From positions 15,218,759-15,282,758 of the forward strand of contig JAQNBH010000007.1 in NCBI GenBank assembly GCA_028752905.1: a stretch of DNA of 64,000 nt, read 5' to 3'. This document shows positions 36,441 to 46,998 of this stretch, in pieces (position 1 is the first letter of the stretch; each line of letters opens with the position of its first letter). A program made the translations under genes and the position numbers. The notes beneath the pieces are model-generated. The model had not been told where the DNA came from and made no database searches. It saw only the letters and a program-made list of their open reading frames with translations. The stretch is from Cladorhizidae sp. MBARI D1340-BT2. Taxonomy: Eukaryota > Porifera > Demospongiae > Poecilosclerida > Cladorhizidae.

Positions 36441-37454
36441 GAGGGTGGGAGGGCTATCCTATGAGTAGCATGATAATAAGCTACTAGTTTGCATTCTTGC
36501 CATTATGATGGAGAAAAACTCTCTAGGAAGTAACAGGCCTATTGTCACTAAGTGACGATTCTGGTTGGAGGTGTTGTATTAGTAAGCATCAGCCACTATA
36601 CATAGCAGGCCACTGTCAAACTGCATTATTTTCTTACAATGGAGCATTCAGATGGTTAATATTCATTTAGACATGCTAACATTTTGGGGAAAGAAACACT
36701 CATATAAGAGATATGCCTAATTGTCTATGAGCAATTTGCCGCCAATCTTCCTTCATTAAACAGCAATAATAAAAGTGACAGGCCAAGCCTAATATAAGGT
36801 GGAACCCTGTGGGATGGAGTTATTCTGCAACCTGCTAGGACAGTATCTGGTTGTTTACACTCCTATTGTTGGTGTTACGCTATTGTATTGACCTTTTGGC
36901 AGGAGGTGTTGGATTAAGCTGCCATCATGTATAACTGTACTCTTTGCAGTGTTTAGACACACACTATGATTAAATATTCACTCTGCACTTGCTGACATTT
37001 AAAGACAGAAGGAAACAGACAAATAGAAGACAGCACAAAGCAACCAAAGTATCCCAGAGATATGTGGGAAACAGATTGATGAGCGGGAGTCTAGGGTGAG
37101 AGCTAGCCATGGTCAGCATCTTGTTATCTAGGCAGTAAACATGTTAGAAGATAGCACAAAAATCTTAAAAGACAACATATCTAAACCATTTCAAAGAACA
37201 TGTCAGGGGAGATCGTGAAAGCCCTCCTCAGGAGCTAAATATAGATCTAGACCAGATAAGACAGAGTGAAGATGTCATGAAAGAGCATAATGCCATATAT
37301 TATATTACTAACAACATACTTAAAAATGTGAAAAATATTTAATAAAACATAAGTCCTGCATTAAAATATATTTTGGGGACACAAAGACACATAGCAGCAT
37401 GGTACACGAACTCTAGAGATTTTCAGCAGAAACCTCAAATGCCAATTGCTAATT
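36441..37454. other. No gene seen
   Basis: AT-rich DNA with no domain, splice-supported exon or clear transposon signature. Confidence 0.4.
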
Positions 37455-37623
37455 TGTTTTTCTTCTCTCCATCGCAAATATTGCTATATAGACACTTTGG
37501 AGAAGAGTGAAAACTATTAAATAGGTATGAAGTTAAGCAAGATTAATGGGGTAAGCTACAAGAACCTTGCCAAGCCAGCATCCAATTCTATTCCATGTCA
37601 TGATCACAAAAATTCTAAATATT

Positions 37624-37858
37624 CCTGGTGAAGGCTAGAATATCTAGAAACCTTGCACACAATGATGATAGGAGGATCGATCACTTTGGTGAAGAGCAAT
37701 ATGTTGCCTCAACAACCAGTGAAGAAGGTAACTGTTCAATGGTGCTTCTTGATAGAGGCATAGAGCAGTTTAAACAACTCCAACTTAAGGACCCATCTAG
37801 AGGCACTGTGTTAAAAGGCAACAAGAATAACCTAAAGCCAAGAAACAAACAAGCTTGA
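37624..37858 (+). pseudogene. Possible 5' exon of kinase paralogue, left arm
   Basis: Open frame with HNDDRRIDHFGEEQYVASTT, MVLLDRGIEQFKQLQLKDPS and a Lys/Asn-rich end. The right arm (46655-46810, - strand) has the same peptide pieces but only in shifted frames. Conservation suggests former coding sequence upstream of kinase exon 1; the family is not recognised. Confidence 0.35.
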
Positions 37859-38486
37859 AGCAACTCAATCACTTGCGCAACTCTGGGTGTGACGACTAGT
37901 TGAAGACAATTATTAAACTGTAAATATGAAGATCACTTAACTCAAACCCAAATAGTTATGCAACAGTTCCTGTGTAAAGAAGTTATGCTGAAGGTTAATG
38001 ATGGGGAAACAGAAGGTGACCTAGGACCCCATATAAAATCTGATCCAAGTGGTAATTTTTCATTTGGTCAAAAATGAAGCTATTGGTTGAAATGTTGACA
38101 AAGAATTCTTTGAAGGACAAAGAAACTCCTCAGTAGTCTGTTAATGGCTTATTTGAATATTACATGTTTAACTGATCAAATGAACTCTTATGTATTCTGA
38201 TGTCTGATTTGACTCAAAAAAGATTAGCTGCTTCAACATCTTAGTTACATGAAGTTACAAACATCCAGTGCTACAGTTTATGGCAATTGTCCATTGTCCT
38301 CTTTTTTATATTTTACTTACTATTGCCGTCTGTCTCCGTCATTATCGGCAGCCATCTTTCCAACCTCAACAAATATCCTGGCAATGTCGCACGCTCAATT
38401 ATCTTGCTTTTACGTGCATCGATAGACTTGATATTTACATAGAATCTATTTCATTCAGGACAGTTTTGATTCAAAAGAACAATATC

Positions 38487-38700
38487 ATGACTAAGTCAGA
38501 AAAAACTGAGGATTCCTGAAATAGTTTATCTGTGAGAAAGGGTCATCTTGCTACTCCCACTTCATCTAAAGTAGCTGAACCTGTCTCCAGGGTCTCTGAA
38601 ATGGGAGAATACAGAGTATACAAGCCAACAATTTTTTGGTGATGTTGCTCTTAATTAGTACTTTTCATATATACTAGGTCTCACTCTGAAACAAATCACA
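38487..38700 (+). pseudogene. Kinase exon 1 and start of exon 2, inverted paralogue
   Basis: ATG at 38487 (MTKSEKTEDS, then TGA), followed after the stop by [20 protein letters not shown] and SEMGEYRV, matching exon 1 of the - strand gene (45759-45964) but lacking the Cys-rich segment. An exon-2-like start (SHSETNHI) follows an ATACTAG acceptor at 38677. Sequence then jumps at about 38700 into reverse-oriented kinase 3' DNA at the shared string ATCACATTTATGTC. Confidence 0.7.
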
Positions 38701-38764
38701 TTTATGTCGTTTACACTAAGCAACCCAAATAAACATCTTCCAATAATTATGACATCACTAATTC

Positions 38765-38922
38765 ATGCTTCCTGCCTCATAATTTATCGGAGCATGCTTT
38801 ATTGTAAGGCTTAACCATCCTGTATCCAGAGCAAAAGATAGTATGAAGTTCATTTTTAGCTACACGAGCATAAGGAATCTTGCCACAACTTAATACCTCC
38901 CAAAAGTCATACCATAGGCCCA
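38765..38922 (-). pseudogene. Tyrosine kinase exon (subdomains IX-X), fourth copy
   Basis: Starts WAYGM after acceptor CATACAG, then one missing base in the TGCTGG region shifts the frame to a TAA at 38890-38892. In the other frame the family sequence continues ([15 protein letters not shown] through SGYRMVKPYNKACSDKL). The donor GT at the end is AT. It would be the next exon downstream of 40059. Confidence 0.7.
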
Positions 38923-41900
38923 CTGTATGAAATAGCTATTTACACATGATAAAGACCTATTAAGGCAAAAGGGATATTGCCCCATGAGTTATGTAGAAAT
39001 GAGTGGCAGAGAAAAATATCTACCAAAATCTACTTGCCACGGATTTCCAGGAATCTTTTAAGTTATTTTCACCATGCACCAAGATAGAGAATAATTAATG
39101 AGAATTATTCAACTCATAACAGAAATCACCTATGTAACACACCATGTAGGATTTTGTGCAGACACAAAAGGTGCTGGGACCAGTTCAGAACCTTAAAATT
39201 TTGAACAAAATGTACCATCCCACCTATTATGTTGGAAAGCTAGCTCTGTGACCAATGCCAGGGACCACTCTAGCCATTGTAGAAGTTTTTCTAAGAATTC
39301 AGGGCCTGATTGATGGAGAATAATGTTGCTCAGTGTTTAGTAGCAGCTTTATGTGGTGTAGAGCTGGACTCAACTAAGCAACCATGTGTGGTGTAAAAGC
39401 CCAGCTTTCAAGGGAATCCAGTATATATGTACTAAACATAAATTAGATAGTTTTGAAGTAATTACATGTTATTCAAACATACATCAATGCCACACAACCT
39501 TTTGGCCCTGGTCACTTTCGATGTGGAAGGACAAAGTTTACTACAGTGTGATTATTAATCTATAGTTCTATTCATCTATTATATTATACACACAGATGAT
39601 CCTGGAACGACGAGTGATAATGATTTCAGTGTGCCACTTTTTGGACTGGACATGACAAAGTGCTGTATCATAAAATCTCATAACTTGAAATTTAAGAGGT
39701 AAAGTCTATGTTACGATATATTGTTAGGTTTTTACGACTGACAGCAGGCAAATTTAAATATATGAGATTGTTATTCCCAATATATGCACACACAGAGAAT
39801 GCTACTCAGTAACAAATACCTATGCCAGATCTAGCACAATGAAATCTAAATCGACGTCTGCTGTCAAGGCTACACTTAAGCTAACCATGTAGTCTCCTTA
39901 ACAATCAACAATATGATGTTTAGTTCAATGCTCCATGTTATTTGTAATGGCTTCCAATTTGCAGTATAGATGGAAACTAAATGTGAGGTATAGCATTTCA
40001 TATTATATAGTTACTGTTTCCATAAGTTACAAACTAGACACTATAATCACAAACTCACCACGTCAGTTTTCTCCGAGAATAAGTTATCAACAAAAATTTC
40101 TGGAGCCATCCACTTCAGAGAAAACTTCACATCCTTTTCTGTATGTTTCAAGTAGTTCTTCGATGGTTCAAGTTTTTCACAAAATCCAAAATTGAACAGT
40201 TTAATCACAAGGTGTGAGTCAATCCTGTTAATAATTAATTATTGTCAGTAAGTTTACACTCCAAACACAAAGCCACGTATCAGTGTGGCTGGTCAAATAT
40301 AGAGTGCACAAAAATGTGGTATGATCAAAATTATTTCATAATATCATATCTCATCTTTAACTGTTTCTCATTTGCAGATTAATGAAACGCTACCTGGGTT
40401 GAATTTTTTTCTAGAGGCTTGCATGCTGCTAGAACTTTTCTGCAATAAGGAAGTGAATCTTTTCATTTTCCATAGTAAAAACTGGTAAATATACTGACAT
40501 TAATTTAAGACCATTATATAGAAACAGGTAGGTGACATCTTTGCTAAGTCCACATCATCCTAGAACAGAAATACTACAAATTGATATATTCGTGAAAGAA
40601 TATGTGTTCATGGATAGACTTCTATCAATCATTGGTTTCTCCTCTGATGGATGTTGCTCAGCTATTCAGCTCACAATACTTACAAGACTGAATATGTGAT
40701 CTTTGTGTGTAGTTCACATATTCAGCTACAGAATAGCAACTTCGAGAAGTGCATAAACTGGTATTATAATTATAGATCATGATTTGTTTTAAATAGCCAT
40801 TGAAATTATGTGATCCAAACACTGCTTTCCTTGTTTCAGCTCATTTTTGCATTACTAGAATTTTGTATAGTATTTTCCTACTAATACCCAATATCGCCAT
40901 CTTCCCTGACTGATTATGATCTAGTATAAACTCACATGCAGTTTCTTGCTGCCAGATTTCTATGTACCATTCGTTTGTTGGTCAAGTACTTCATACCTTT
41001 GGCCACTTGCAGACACATTTCCAATAGCTTGTTTTCAACTTTCATCTAGAGATGTTAAAGTTGATAGAACTGACATATTTGTAATGTTATAAACTCACTG
41101 TCAGTTCTCCAGTTGTCTTGAATGGCACAACACTCAAATTCTCACTCTCTTTGTCCAGGAAATCAAGGAGGTTGCCATTGGTCATAAATGGCATGACAAT
41201 AAAAGGGACTAAACCTCCATCCACACAGACTCCAATTAGAGAAAGTAAATTGCGGTGCTTGAATTTTGACAGTATACAAGACTCCTTCAGAAGTTCTTTT
41301 ACCAGACTTGGGTGATAAGATCCTGATGCAATAAGAAATAATGCATCATGTATGTACAAATGTTTAATCGCCATCATTCACCTTGAAGAGTTTTGATGGC
41401 AACTTCATTCTCTCTTTTGGTGAAGACTGTTTTGCAGAACAATTGACCTCTGTAAACCAATCCTACATGCTTACCTAAGACAATTAGAAGATATATCAAA
41501 TCTCCCCACAACAGAGTGCTTAGAACTAAACTACTACAGCTTGTAGAACATTCATAATCAGAGCACCTACTGAAACACAGCTGTTAAACTAAAATTATTT
41601 CAATACCTGCAAACATGAAAGTTAATCTTTCAATGAACTCTCAATTGACATAATAATAACTTTCTAAATAATCGACTTCAAATTGACATTTCGACTAGAT
41701 GCTCTAGCCTTCATCAGGAATAAAGTTGATATTATGTAGCTATAGAATTCCTGATGAAGGCTAGAGCATATAGTCGAAATGTCGAGAGAATACAATTTTT
41801 TTAAGTTGATTATTGAGAAGGTTATTAGTTAATAAAAAAGTGTTTGTGTAACATCAATGTTAAAAGTCTACTGATTTCCCTGCCTAGATAACTGTTGCAA

Positions 41901-44900
41901 ATATGTAATATAATTAAATTTTATGCTGAGTCGATGCTCATGATTTCATGACACGCGTAAAAATTAGATGGTCACAGATTAGAATTCTTCTTTGTGGCAT
42001 TCCCTTTATTGCACACCATAAATATTGATCAAATTATCCTCCTCCATTTGTAGTGGATGTCCTGGTCCCCATAATTTTCTCCAGCTCCAGGAGGCAGCTG
42101 TTTCTAAACTATTAAAGGTAACTATACAGCATAGATCAAATATTGTGCACAATGTCTTGAATGGATGTGATGTGGAGATTAAGAGAGTGAGTAAAACTTG
42201 AGCTGAAACATTTATATATCTAGAGGGCAGCATATAGTAGAAGTGGAGTTCGCATGGTGTTGCAGAGGACTTGTTATTGGAAGTTGAACTAAATTCGAAG
42301 ATAGACCAAGCATATATTAGCTTCAAGAGACTACATGTATGTCTAGTTATGAACAATAAATATAATAACATTATAGAATACGCGTACAATAATTATAGGT
42401 CGAACTTACCTGCAGGACAAGCATATATTAACCTTAAAAAAGATTTATGGCCCCATGCTGTATTATAAAAATTATCGTCAAATGTGTAACTTGTACGACT
42501 ACTTCCAGTGCCCATGGAGTTTAAGGTCCTTCTTCTAGCTCCTTAATGGGCATGCACATCTTAGACTTGAAGAAGTGAGCAAATTCTTTGTAAATTTACT
42601 ATAGAATTATAGTCTTTCAGGAGATAAACAAGACATATAGAAAGCTGGCAAAAGAGCCATAGCCACTAGATAAACATCAAGCAATAGCAAGTTAATAGCT
42701 AATTTTTTAGCTAAACATTTAGCAGAACCGAACTTATAGACTCTCAAATCTAAGATCAGACATATATAAATCCAATATATTCATCAACTTCCATGGCAGA
42801 TGCATCTTGATCTGAAAAAGGTAAGAAAAGAATATAAAAGTTCAGCTACTATAGAAGCATCTTTAGTTATAAACTAAAACTTGGTATATATGCAATTAGC
42901 TACAAACTAGGCAGATACTGAACAAAATTTGTACTCTTGGTTTTGGACTTAAATCCAGCCTTAAAATGCAGCCTGAAGTACAGCTAACTTCCTTCTTGAA
43001 AATTTCATGCAAGTAAAGATGGTGCCATCAGCTTAAATTTTTTAATTTTGCCACATATGAAAACAGATAAAAAATTTAAATTCTATCTGTCATCATCTAA
43101 GGGTTCAGTTTTAGTAGAAGAATTTTTCTCCCTGAAGTGCATACTCTAGAAAAGTAAGCATAAGATATTTCAGGACTATTAGACCTAATTTTACATTTTA
43201 CCCTGTAAATGTAATGTATCATTTACAGATAATATGCATATGGAAATATGTTTGCATTTGAATTACCACTTACTCTCCAATATTTATCACATGCTCAATA
43301 ATGTACTATCAATTTATCGCTAAATCTACATTTGAAATAGTTGGATGCCTACAATATCACTAAACTATTTTCTACTTACTCTAGGATGTCTACAATATCA
43401 CTCTTTATTACACTATTTTCTACATACTGTAGGATCATTATGTCTAAACTTAACCAATAATTATTACCATATATTGTAATATGTATATAAAATTGATATT
43501 TCATTGAAAATATTTGCTGATGAGAGTCATGGCTATCTCCAGAGTATTCTAGGAAGAGGAAGTTGTCTAAACTACTACTGTGAGACAAGTTTGGAGAATG
43601 CTTAGAACAAAGTAGTCAATCTCGTATCATTGAAATACAAGCTTTATGCATGGAAATGAATGTGTTCTGCATAGTATTGGAGGCCATGGTAAAGAACTCT
43701 TTAGTGGATATATCTGTACAAAGATTGAACTTGGTTACTGTATTAAAAAGCTTCACTAAAGCTCACACAGTTAAATCAAAATCGAGTCGTTGGCTAGCAA
43801 GACTGCATCTAACATGACTCTTCTAGAACAATACTGCAATTGCTGATATGGTGAGAGTTACAGTGGCAAGCATTGTGTTTTCAACAAAAAGCAAATGACT
43901 AAAAAAGTATGTAGATCTAGCTGAAAGAAGCCAATGATACTTGAGCACAGAAGACCAAGGTAAATGACAGCTGAAAGCTAAAATAACACGAAGGTATTAG
44001 ATCTAAAATTAGAGTGCTAGAGAAACAAAGTGTTTTAACTGTCGATAGACTAGCTAGCATATCACCCCTCAAGTAGTGAAGAAGGTATCTTTGAGCCTTT
44101 CTGATATGAAATCACATGGCTGTAATGCTTTAGTATGTACATTTCTGATGACTGATAATACTGCATAAATATCGTAAATTGGAAGCCATTACCAATAGCA
44201 TGGGCATTAAACCCATAATTATTGTCAATTGTTATTGAGAAAGGTACCATGTTGTTAGGTTAGGTGCAGCCTTGACAGCAGAGAGTCCATTTAGATTTGA
44301 CTGTTCTAGATCCAGCTTAGGTATTTGATGGTCTACTGAGTAGCATTCTTTGCATGCATATATTTCCTAATTTTTGGAATAACAATCTCACATATTTAAA
44401 TTTTCCTGCTGTCAGTCGTAAAAACTTAACAAACAGCTTTTTACTGAATTGCAGCATATATTGCAGCATATATTGTAACATAGAGTTTACCTTGACCAAC
44501 GCATTCTTTAAATTTCAAGTTATGAGATTTTATGATACGGCACTTTGACATGTCCAGTCCGAAAAGTGGCACACTGAAATCATTATCATTCGTCGTTCCA
44601 GGCTCATCTGTGTGCAAATAGGAAAGATTAACAATGCATAACAGTCATACTTACAATAAAATAGTTTGTAAACTTTGTCCTTCCACATCAAACATCAAAA
44701 GTGACCAGGGCCAAAAGGTTGTGTGGCATTGATGTTTGTGTCAGGGTGTGTCAGCCCGTCCTAGCTTTTTGAACTATTGTTAACATATATAGTCGTGCAA
44801 TGCACAGACAGTATATAAAACAGTTACCTAAGAGTTGTAGTCATTTGATTGGTTGTAGTTACCTAACAGGTGTAGTCATCTGATTGGCTGTAATGTTATT

Positions 44901-45964
44901 CGCTATAGGGACATGTCAGAGCTGAGTAGATAACCTATAAAAGGAACAGTCTGCTCAGCTAGGAGAGTCCCCTCTGTATTGTATGATATTGTGAGTCAAG
45001 ATACATTCTCTAATTACTTTATCGGCAGTTATAGAATTAGCACAGGGACTGAGTTCAGACCAGATATCAGACAGACTGGCAGAGGTTGTGGGTTAGTTAT
45101 ACAGTACAGGGCTAACCATAACAGTTTGAATAACATGTAAGTACTTCAAAACTATCTAGTTTATGTTTAATACATATAATATACTGGATTCCCTTTAAAG
45201 CTGGACTTTTACACCATCTGGTTGCTTAGTTGAATCCAGCTCTACACCACATAAAGCTGCTATTAAACTCCAAGCATCTTTATTCCTCTTAACAGCACCC
45301 TAGATTCCTAGCATCTTGATTCCTCGTCAATCAGCCCCCTAGATTCCTAGCAAAACTTATACCATCTATGGTGGTCACTGCGGCTAGCTTTCGAACAAAA
45401 ATAGTTAGGTTGGTAAATTTTGGAGCAAAATTAGAAGGTTCTGAGCTGGTCCCAGACCATTTTTTGTGTCAACACAAAATCCTATATGGGGTGTTCCATA
45501 GGTGATTTCTGTTAAGAGTTGAATAATTCTCATTAGCTGTAGAAATTATTCTCTATCTGGTATGGGGAAAACAACTTACAATTCCCAGAAAGTTCATTTG
45601 TCCAGGGTAGTCCAATTTGATTTTGGTAGATATCATTTCCATATCCACTCATTTCTTCATAACTGCTGGTGGCAATGTGGTTTGTTCCCGAGTGAGATCT
45701 AGTATGAAAAGTACTAATTAACAGCAACATCACCAAAAAAAGTATTGGCTTGACTTACACTCTGTATCCTCCCATTTCAGATACCTTGGAGACAGGCTCA
45801 ACTACTTTTGATAAAGTGGGAGTAGCAAGATGACCCTTTCTTACAGGTGAACTATTTGAGGAGTCATCAGTTAGTTTTCTTTTCCCAATACAAAAGCAGC
45901 AGAAAAGTGATTTAAAGCCACGTAGAACACGTTTAGACCTGCTGAGAGTAACTGACTTAGTCAT
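38890..45964 (-). CDS. Tyrosine pseudokinase gene, multi-exon model
   Basis: Exons on the - strand: 45759-45964, 45580-45698, 44491-44607, 41382-41474, 41099-41322, 40936-41045, 40059-40224, then 38890-38922. All have AG acceptors and GT donors. The phases join without a break for 345 codons plus a short terminal exon. Order: Cys-rich N-terminus ([12 protein letters not shown], possible palmitoylation), a Tyr-motif linker, glycine loop [17 protein letters not shown] Lys, alpha-C (VKELLKES), hinge ([11 protein letters not shown]), catalytic loop [15 protein letters not shown] in place of DFG, and LKWMAPE. Both catalytic Asp residues are Asn. In the last exon one lost base gives [10 protein letters not shown] and a stop, so the lower C-lobe is absent. 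The fold and introns look maintained; the enzyme should not phosphorylate. Whether it is expressed is unknown. Confidence 0.75.
39596..39703 (+). pseudogene. Kinase exon 3, inverted paralogue
   Basis: After CACACAG it reads [20 protein letters not shown] and continues to KSHNLKFKR then stop. The bases coding the first half of the glycine loop (ECVGQG in the other arm) are deleted, so it cannot encode a kinase N-lobe. Confidence 0.7.
40059..40224 (-). CDS. Pseudokinase exon 7 (DFG to NFG, activation loop, APE)
   Basis: A 166-bp exon, acceptor AACAG, donor GTG/GTGAGT. It encodes [27 protein letters not shown] and [11 protein letters not shown]. The activation-loop Tyr and APE are kept; the Mg-binding Asp of DFG is Asn. 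This is the only copy of this exon in the window. Confidence 0.85.
40936..41045 (-). CDS. Pseudokinase exon 6 (catalytic loop, HRD to HRN)
   Basis: A 110-bp exon, acceptor CTAG, donor GCAT/GTGAGT. It encodes [20 protein letters not shown] and RNCM. The paralogue at 30967-31076 has GAC (Asp) at the same place, where this exon has AAT (Asn). Confidence 0.85.
41099..41322 (-). CDS. Pseudokinase exon 5 (alpha-C to hinge)
   Basis: A 224-bp exon, acceptor ATCAG, donor ACA/GTGAGT. It encodes [29 protein letters not shown] and [19 protein letters not shown], subdomains III-V of a tyrosine kinase. Confidence 0.8.
41323..41381 (-). other. Short intron between pseudokinase exons 4 and 5
   Basis: A 59-bp intron with GTGAAT at its 5' end and ATCAG at its 3' end, among the smallest in the model. 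The 54-bp exon-4/5 intron of the paralogue at 31341 is smaller still (about 34 bp) and probably not spliceable. Confidence 0.5.
41382..41474 (-). CDS. Pseudokinase exon 4 (glycine loop, VAIK)
   Basis: A 93-bp exon, acceptor TTAG. It encodes [11 protein letters not shown] and, near the end, NEVAIKTLQ with the ATP-anchoring Lys of subdomain II intact. Confidence 0.75.
41652..41830. mobile_element. Palindromic element with CTGATGA...GAAA arms
   Basis: Two long inverted arms. The right arm has CTGATGAAGGCTAGAGCAT (41751 onward) then AGTCGAAATGTCGAG; the left arm (41676-41717) is its complement with a perfect internal stem. The outer parts match AAGTTGATTATTGAGAAGG. It lies in the intron between exons 3 and 4. 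It is the most complete copy of a family scattered across the window. Confidence 0.65.
41831..44221. other. Large intron of the pseudokinase gene, no exon seen
   Basis: Part of the diverged direct duplication with 31680-33950. Contains at 43325-43435 a repeated block (CTACAATATCAC and TATTTTCTACTTACTCTAGG) that recurs at 48290-48380. Confidence 0.5.
44491..44607 (-). CDS. Pseudokinase exon 3 (juxtadomain, start of glycine loop)
   Basis: Reads [20 protein letters not shown] and ends [10 protein letters not shown] at donor CAAG/GTAAAC; the glycine loop continues in exon 4 at 41474. Confidence 0.7.
44739..45123. mobile_element. Solo LTR, 385 bp, 5-bp target duplication
   Basis: Begins TGTCAGGGTGTG and ends CATAACA, so it has TG..CA ends, and is flanked on both sides by GTTTG. 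The homologous position in the other arm (about 39475, reverse strand) is continuous and holds a single GTTTG, giving the empty site. Inside are a tandem pair of about 34-bp repeats each with GATTGG (inverted CCAAT) at about 44820-44890 and a TATAAAA box at 44936-44942, as in a retrotransposon promoter. If the + strand is the sense strand, the promoter faces away from the - strand kinase. No internal retroelement genes remain. Confidence 0.85.
45580..45698 (-). CDS. Pseudokinase exon 2 (SH2-docking-like tyrosines)
   Basis: A 119-bp exon joining in frame to exons 1 and 3. It encodes [23 protein letters not shown] fits the YxxM class bound by PI3K p85 SH2 domains and YQNQ fits the YxNx class bound by GRB2-type SH2 domains. 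Donor GTAAGT. Confidence 0.65.
45759..45964 (-). CDS. Pseudokinase exon 1 (start, Cys-rich anchor)
   Basis: The start is taken at the ATG at 45964 because the paralogue in the inverted arm begins with the same MTKS after unrelated sequence. The exon has a basic segment, a CCFC cluster and a Ser-rich linker ending SEMGGYRV, with a GTAAGT donor. There is no signal peptide or membrane span, so it is cytoplasmic as modelled unless upstream exons add an ectodomain. Confidence 0.65.
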
Positions 45965-46022
45965 TTTAATCTTTAAATGCAATGGATGCTACGTACGAAA
46001 ATAACTGAAATGTCAAGTTAAG

Positions 46023-46048
46023 CCGCTCAACGCTAGAACTCTAGCGTT
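46023..46048. repeat. Short perfect hairpin
   Basis: CAACGCTAGA and TCTAGCGTTG separated by two bases, about 60 bp upstream of pseudokinase exon 1. Confidence 0.7.
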
Positions 46049-46998
46049 GCCACACACCCACGCGGACGCCACGACAATTTGGTGCGTGCGTATGTTTGAG
46101 CATAGCAGATATTTGTTGAGGTTGGAAAGCCGACGATTGGCAAGAATTTTTTTTTTTAAAGAGGACAATTACCAACAACAGACAATTGCCACAAACTGAG
46201 GCACTTAATGTTTTTAACTGCCAGTTAGGTCATGCATGAATTGGAAGCAGATATTTTTTTTCTTTTAAAGAGACTACCTCAGAATTCATAAGAATTCCTT
46301 TGATCGGTAATATTCAAATACCCCATTCCCAGTTCACTGAGATGTTTCCACATATTGAAAAGCTTTATACTTTATTTGCCAACATTTCAAACAAGTGCTT
46401 CATTTTTCAAATTGAAAAAGTCACCACTTGGATCAGATTTTAAATGGGGTCTTCTCTACTCCAAGGTCACTTTCTGTTACCCCATCATTAGCCTTCAGCA
46501 TAACTTCTTTCTCCATGACCTGTTACACAACTATTTGGTTTGACTTAAGTGGCTTCATTATCGTCTTCAACCCAGAGTTGCACATATCATTAGTTGCTTC
46601 TAGCTTGTTGGCTTGTTGACTTTTGTTTTTTCTCTTTTCTCTTTAGCTTTTAACACAATGACTATAGATGGGGGTTTTAATTGGAGTTGTTTAAACTGCT
46701 CTATGCCTCTCTCAAGAAGCACCATTGAAGAGTTACCTTCTTCAGTTGTAGAGGCAACATCTTGCTCCTCTCCAAAGTAATCCTCCTATCATCATTGTGT
46801 ACAAGGCTACTACATACTTTTGCCTTCATCAGAAATATATATCCATTTAGTGTTTTTGTGAACATGACCAGAAATAGAGTTGGATGCTGGCTTGTTAAGG
46901 ATCTTGTAGCTTACCCCATTATCCTTTGCTTAACTTCATACCTATTTAATTGTTTTCAAAGTGTTTAGCAATATTTGTGGTGGAGAGAAATTATTTCC

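Larger units (their letters stand above)
37455..39935. repeat. Left arm of inverted duplication (kinase 5' half)
   Basis: Reverse complement, diverged, of 44222-46998. It contains + strand remnants of kinase exons 1-3 and a 5' flank with the acidic frame RRIDHFGEEQYVASTT. A minus-oriented kinase 3' fragment replaces part of it from about 38700 to 38980. Confidence 0.8.
44222..46998. repeat. Right arm of inverted duplication (kinase 5' half)
   Basis: Reverse complement of 37455-39935. It holds exons 1-3 of the pseudokinase on the - strand. A solo LTR (44739-45123) is present here and absent from the left arm. Confidence 0.8.

Noticed and set aside
42006..42389. - strand 127-residue ORF inside the kinase intron
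   Set aside because: The duplicate region at 31.8-32.1 kb does not maintain it and it shows no domain.
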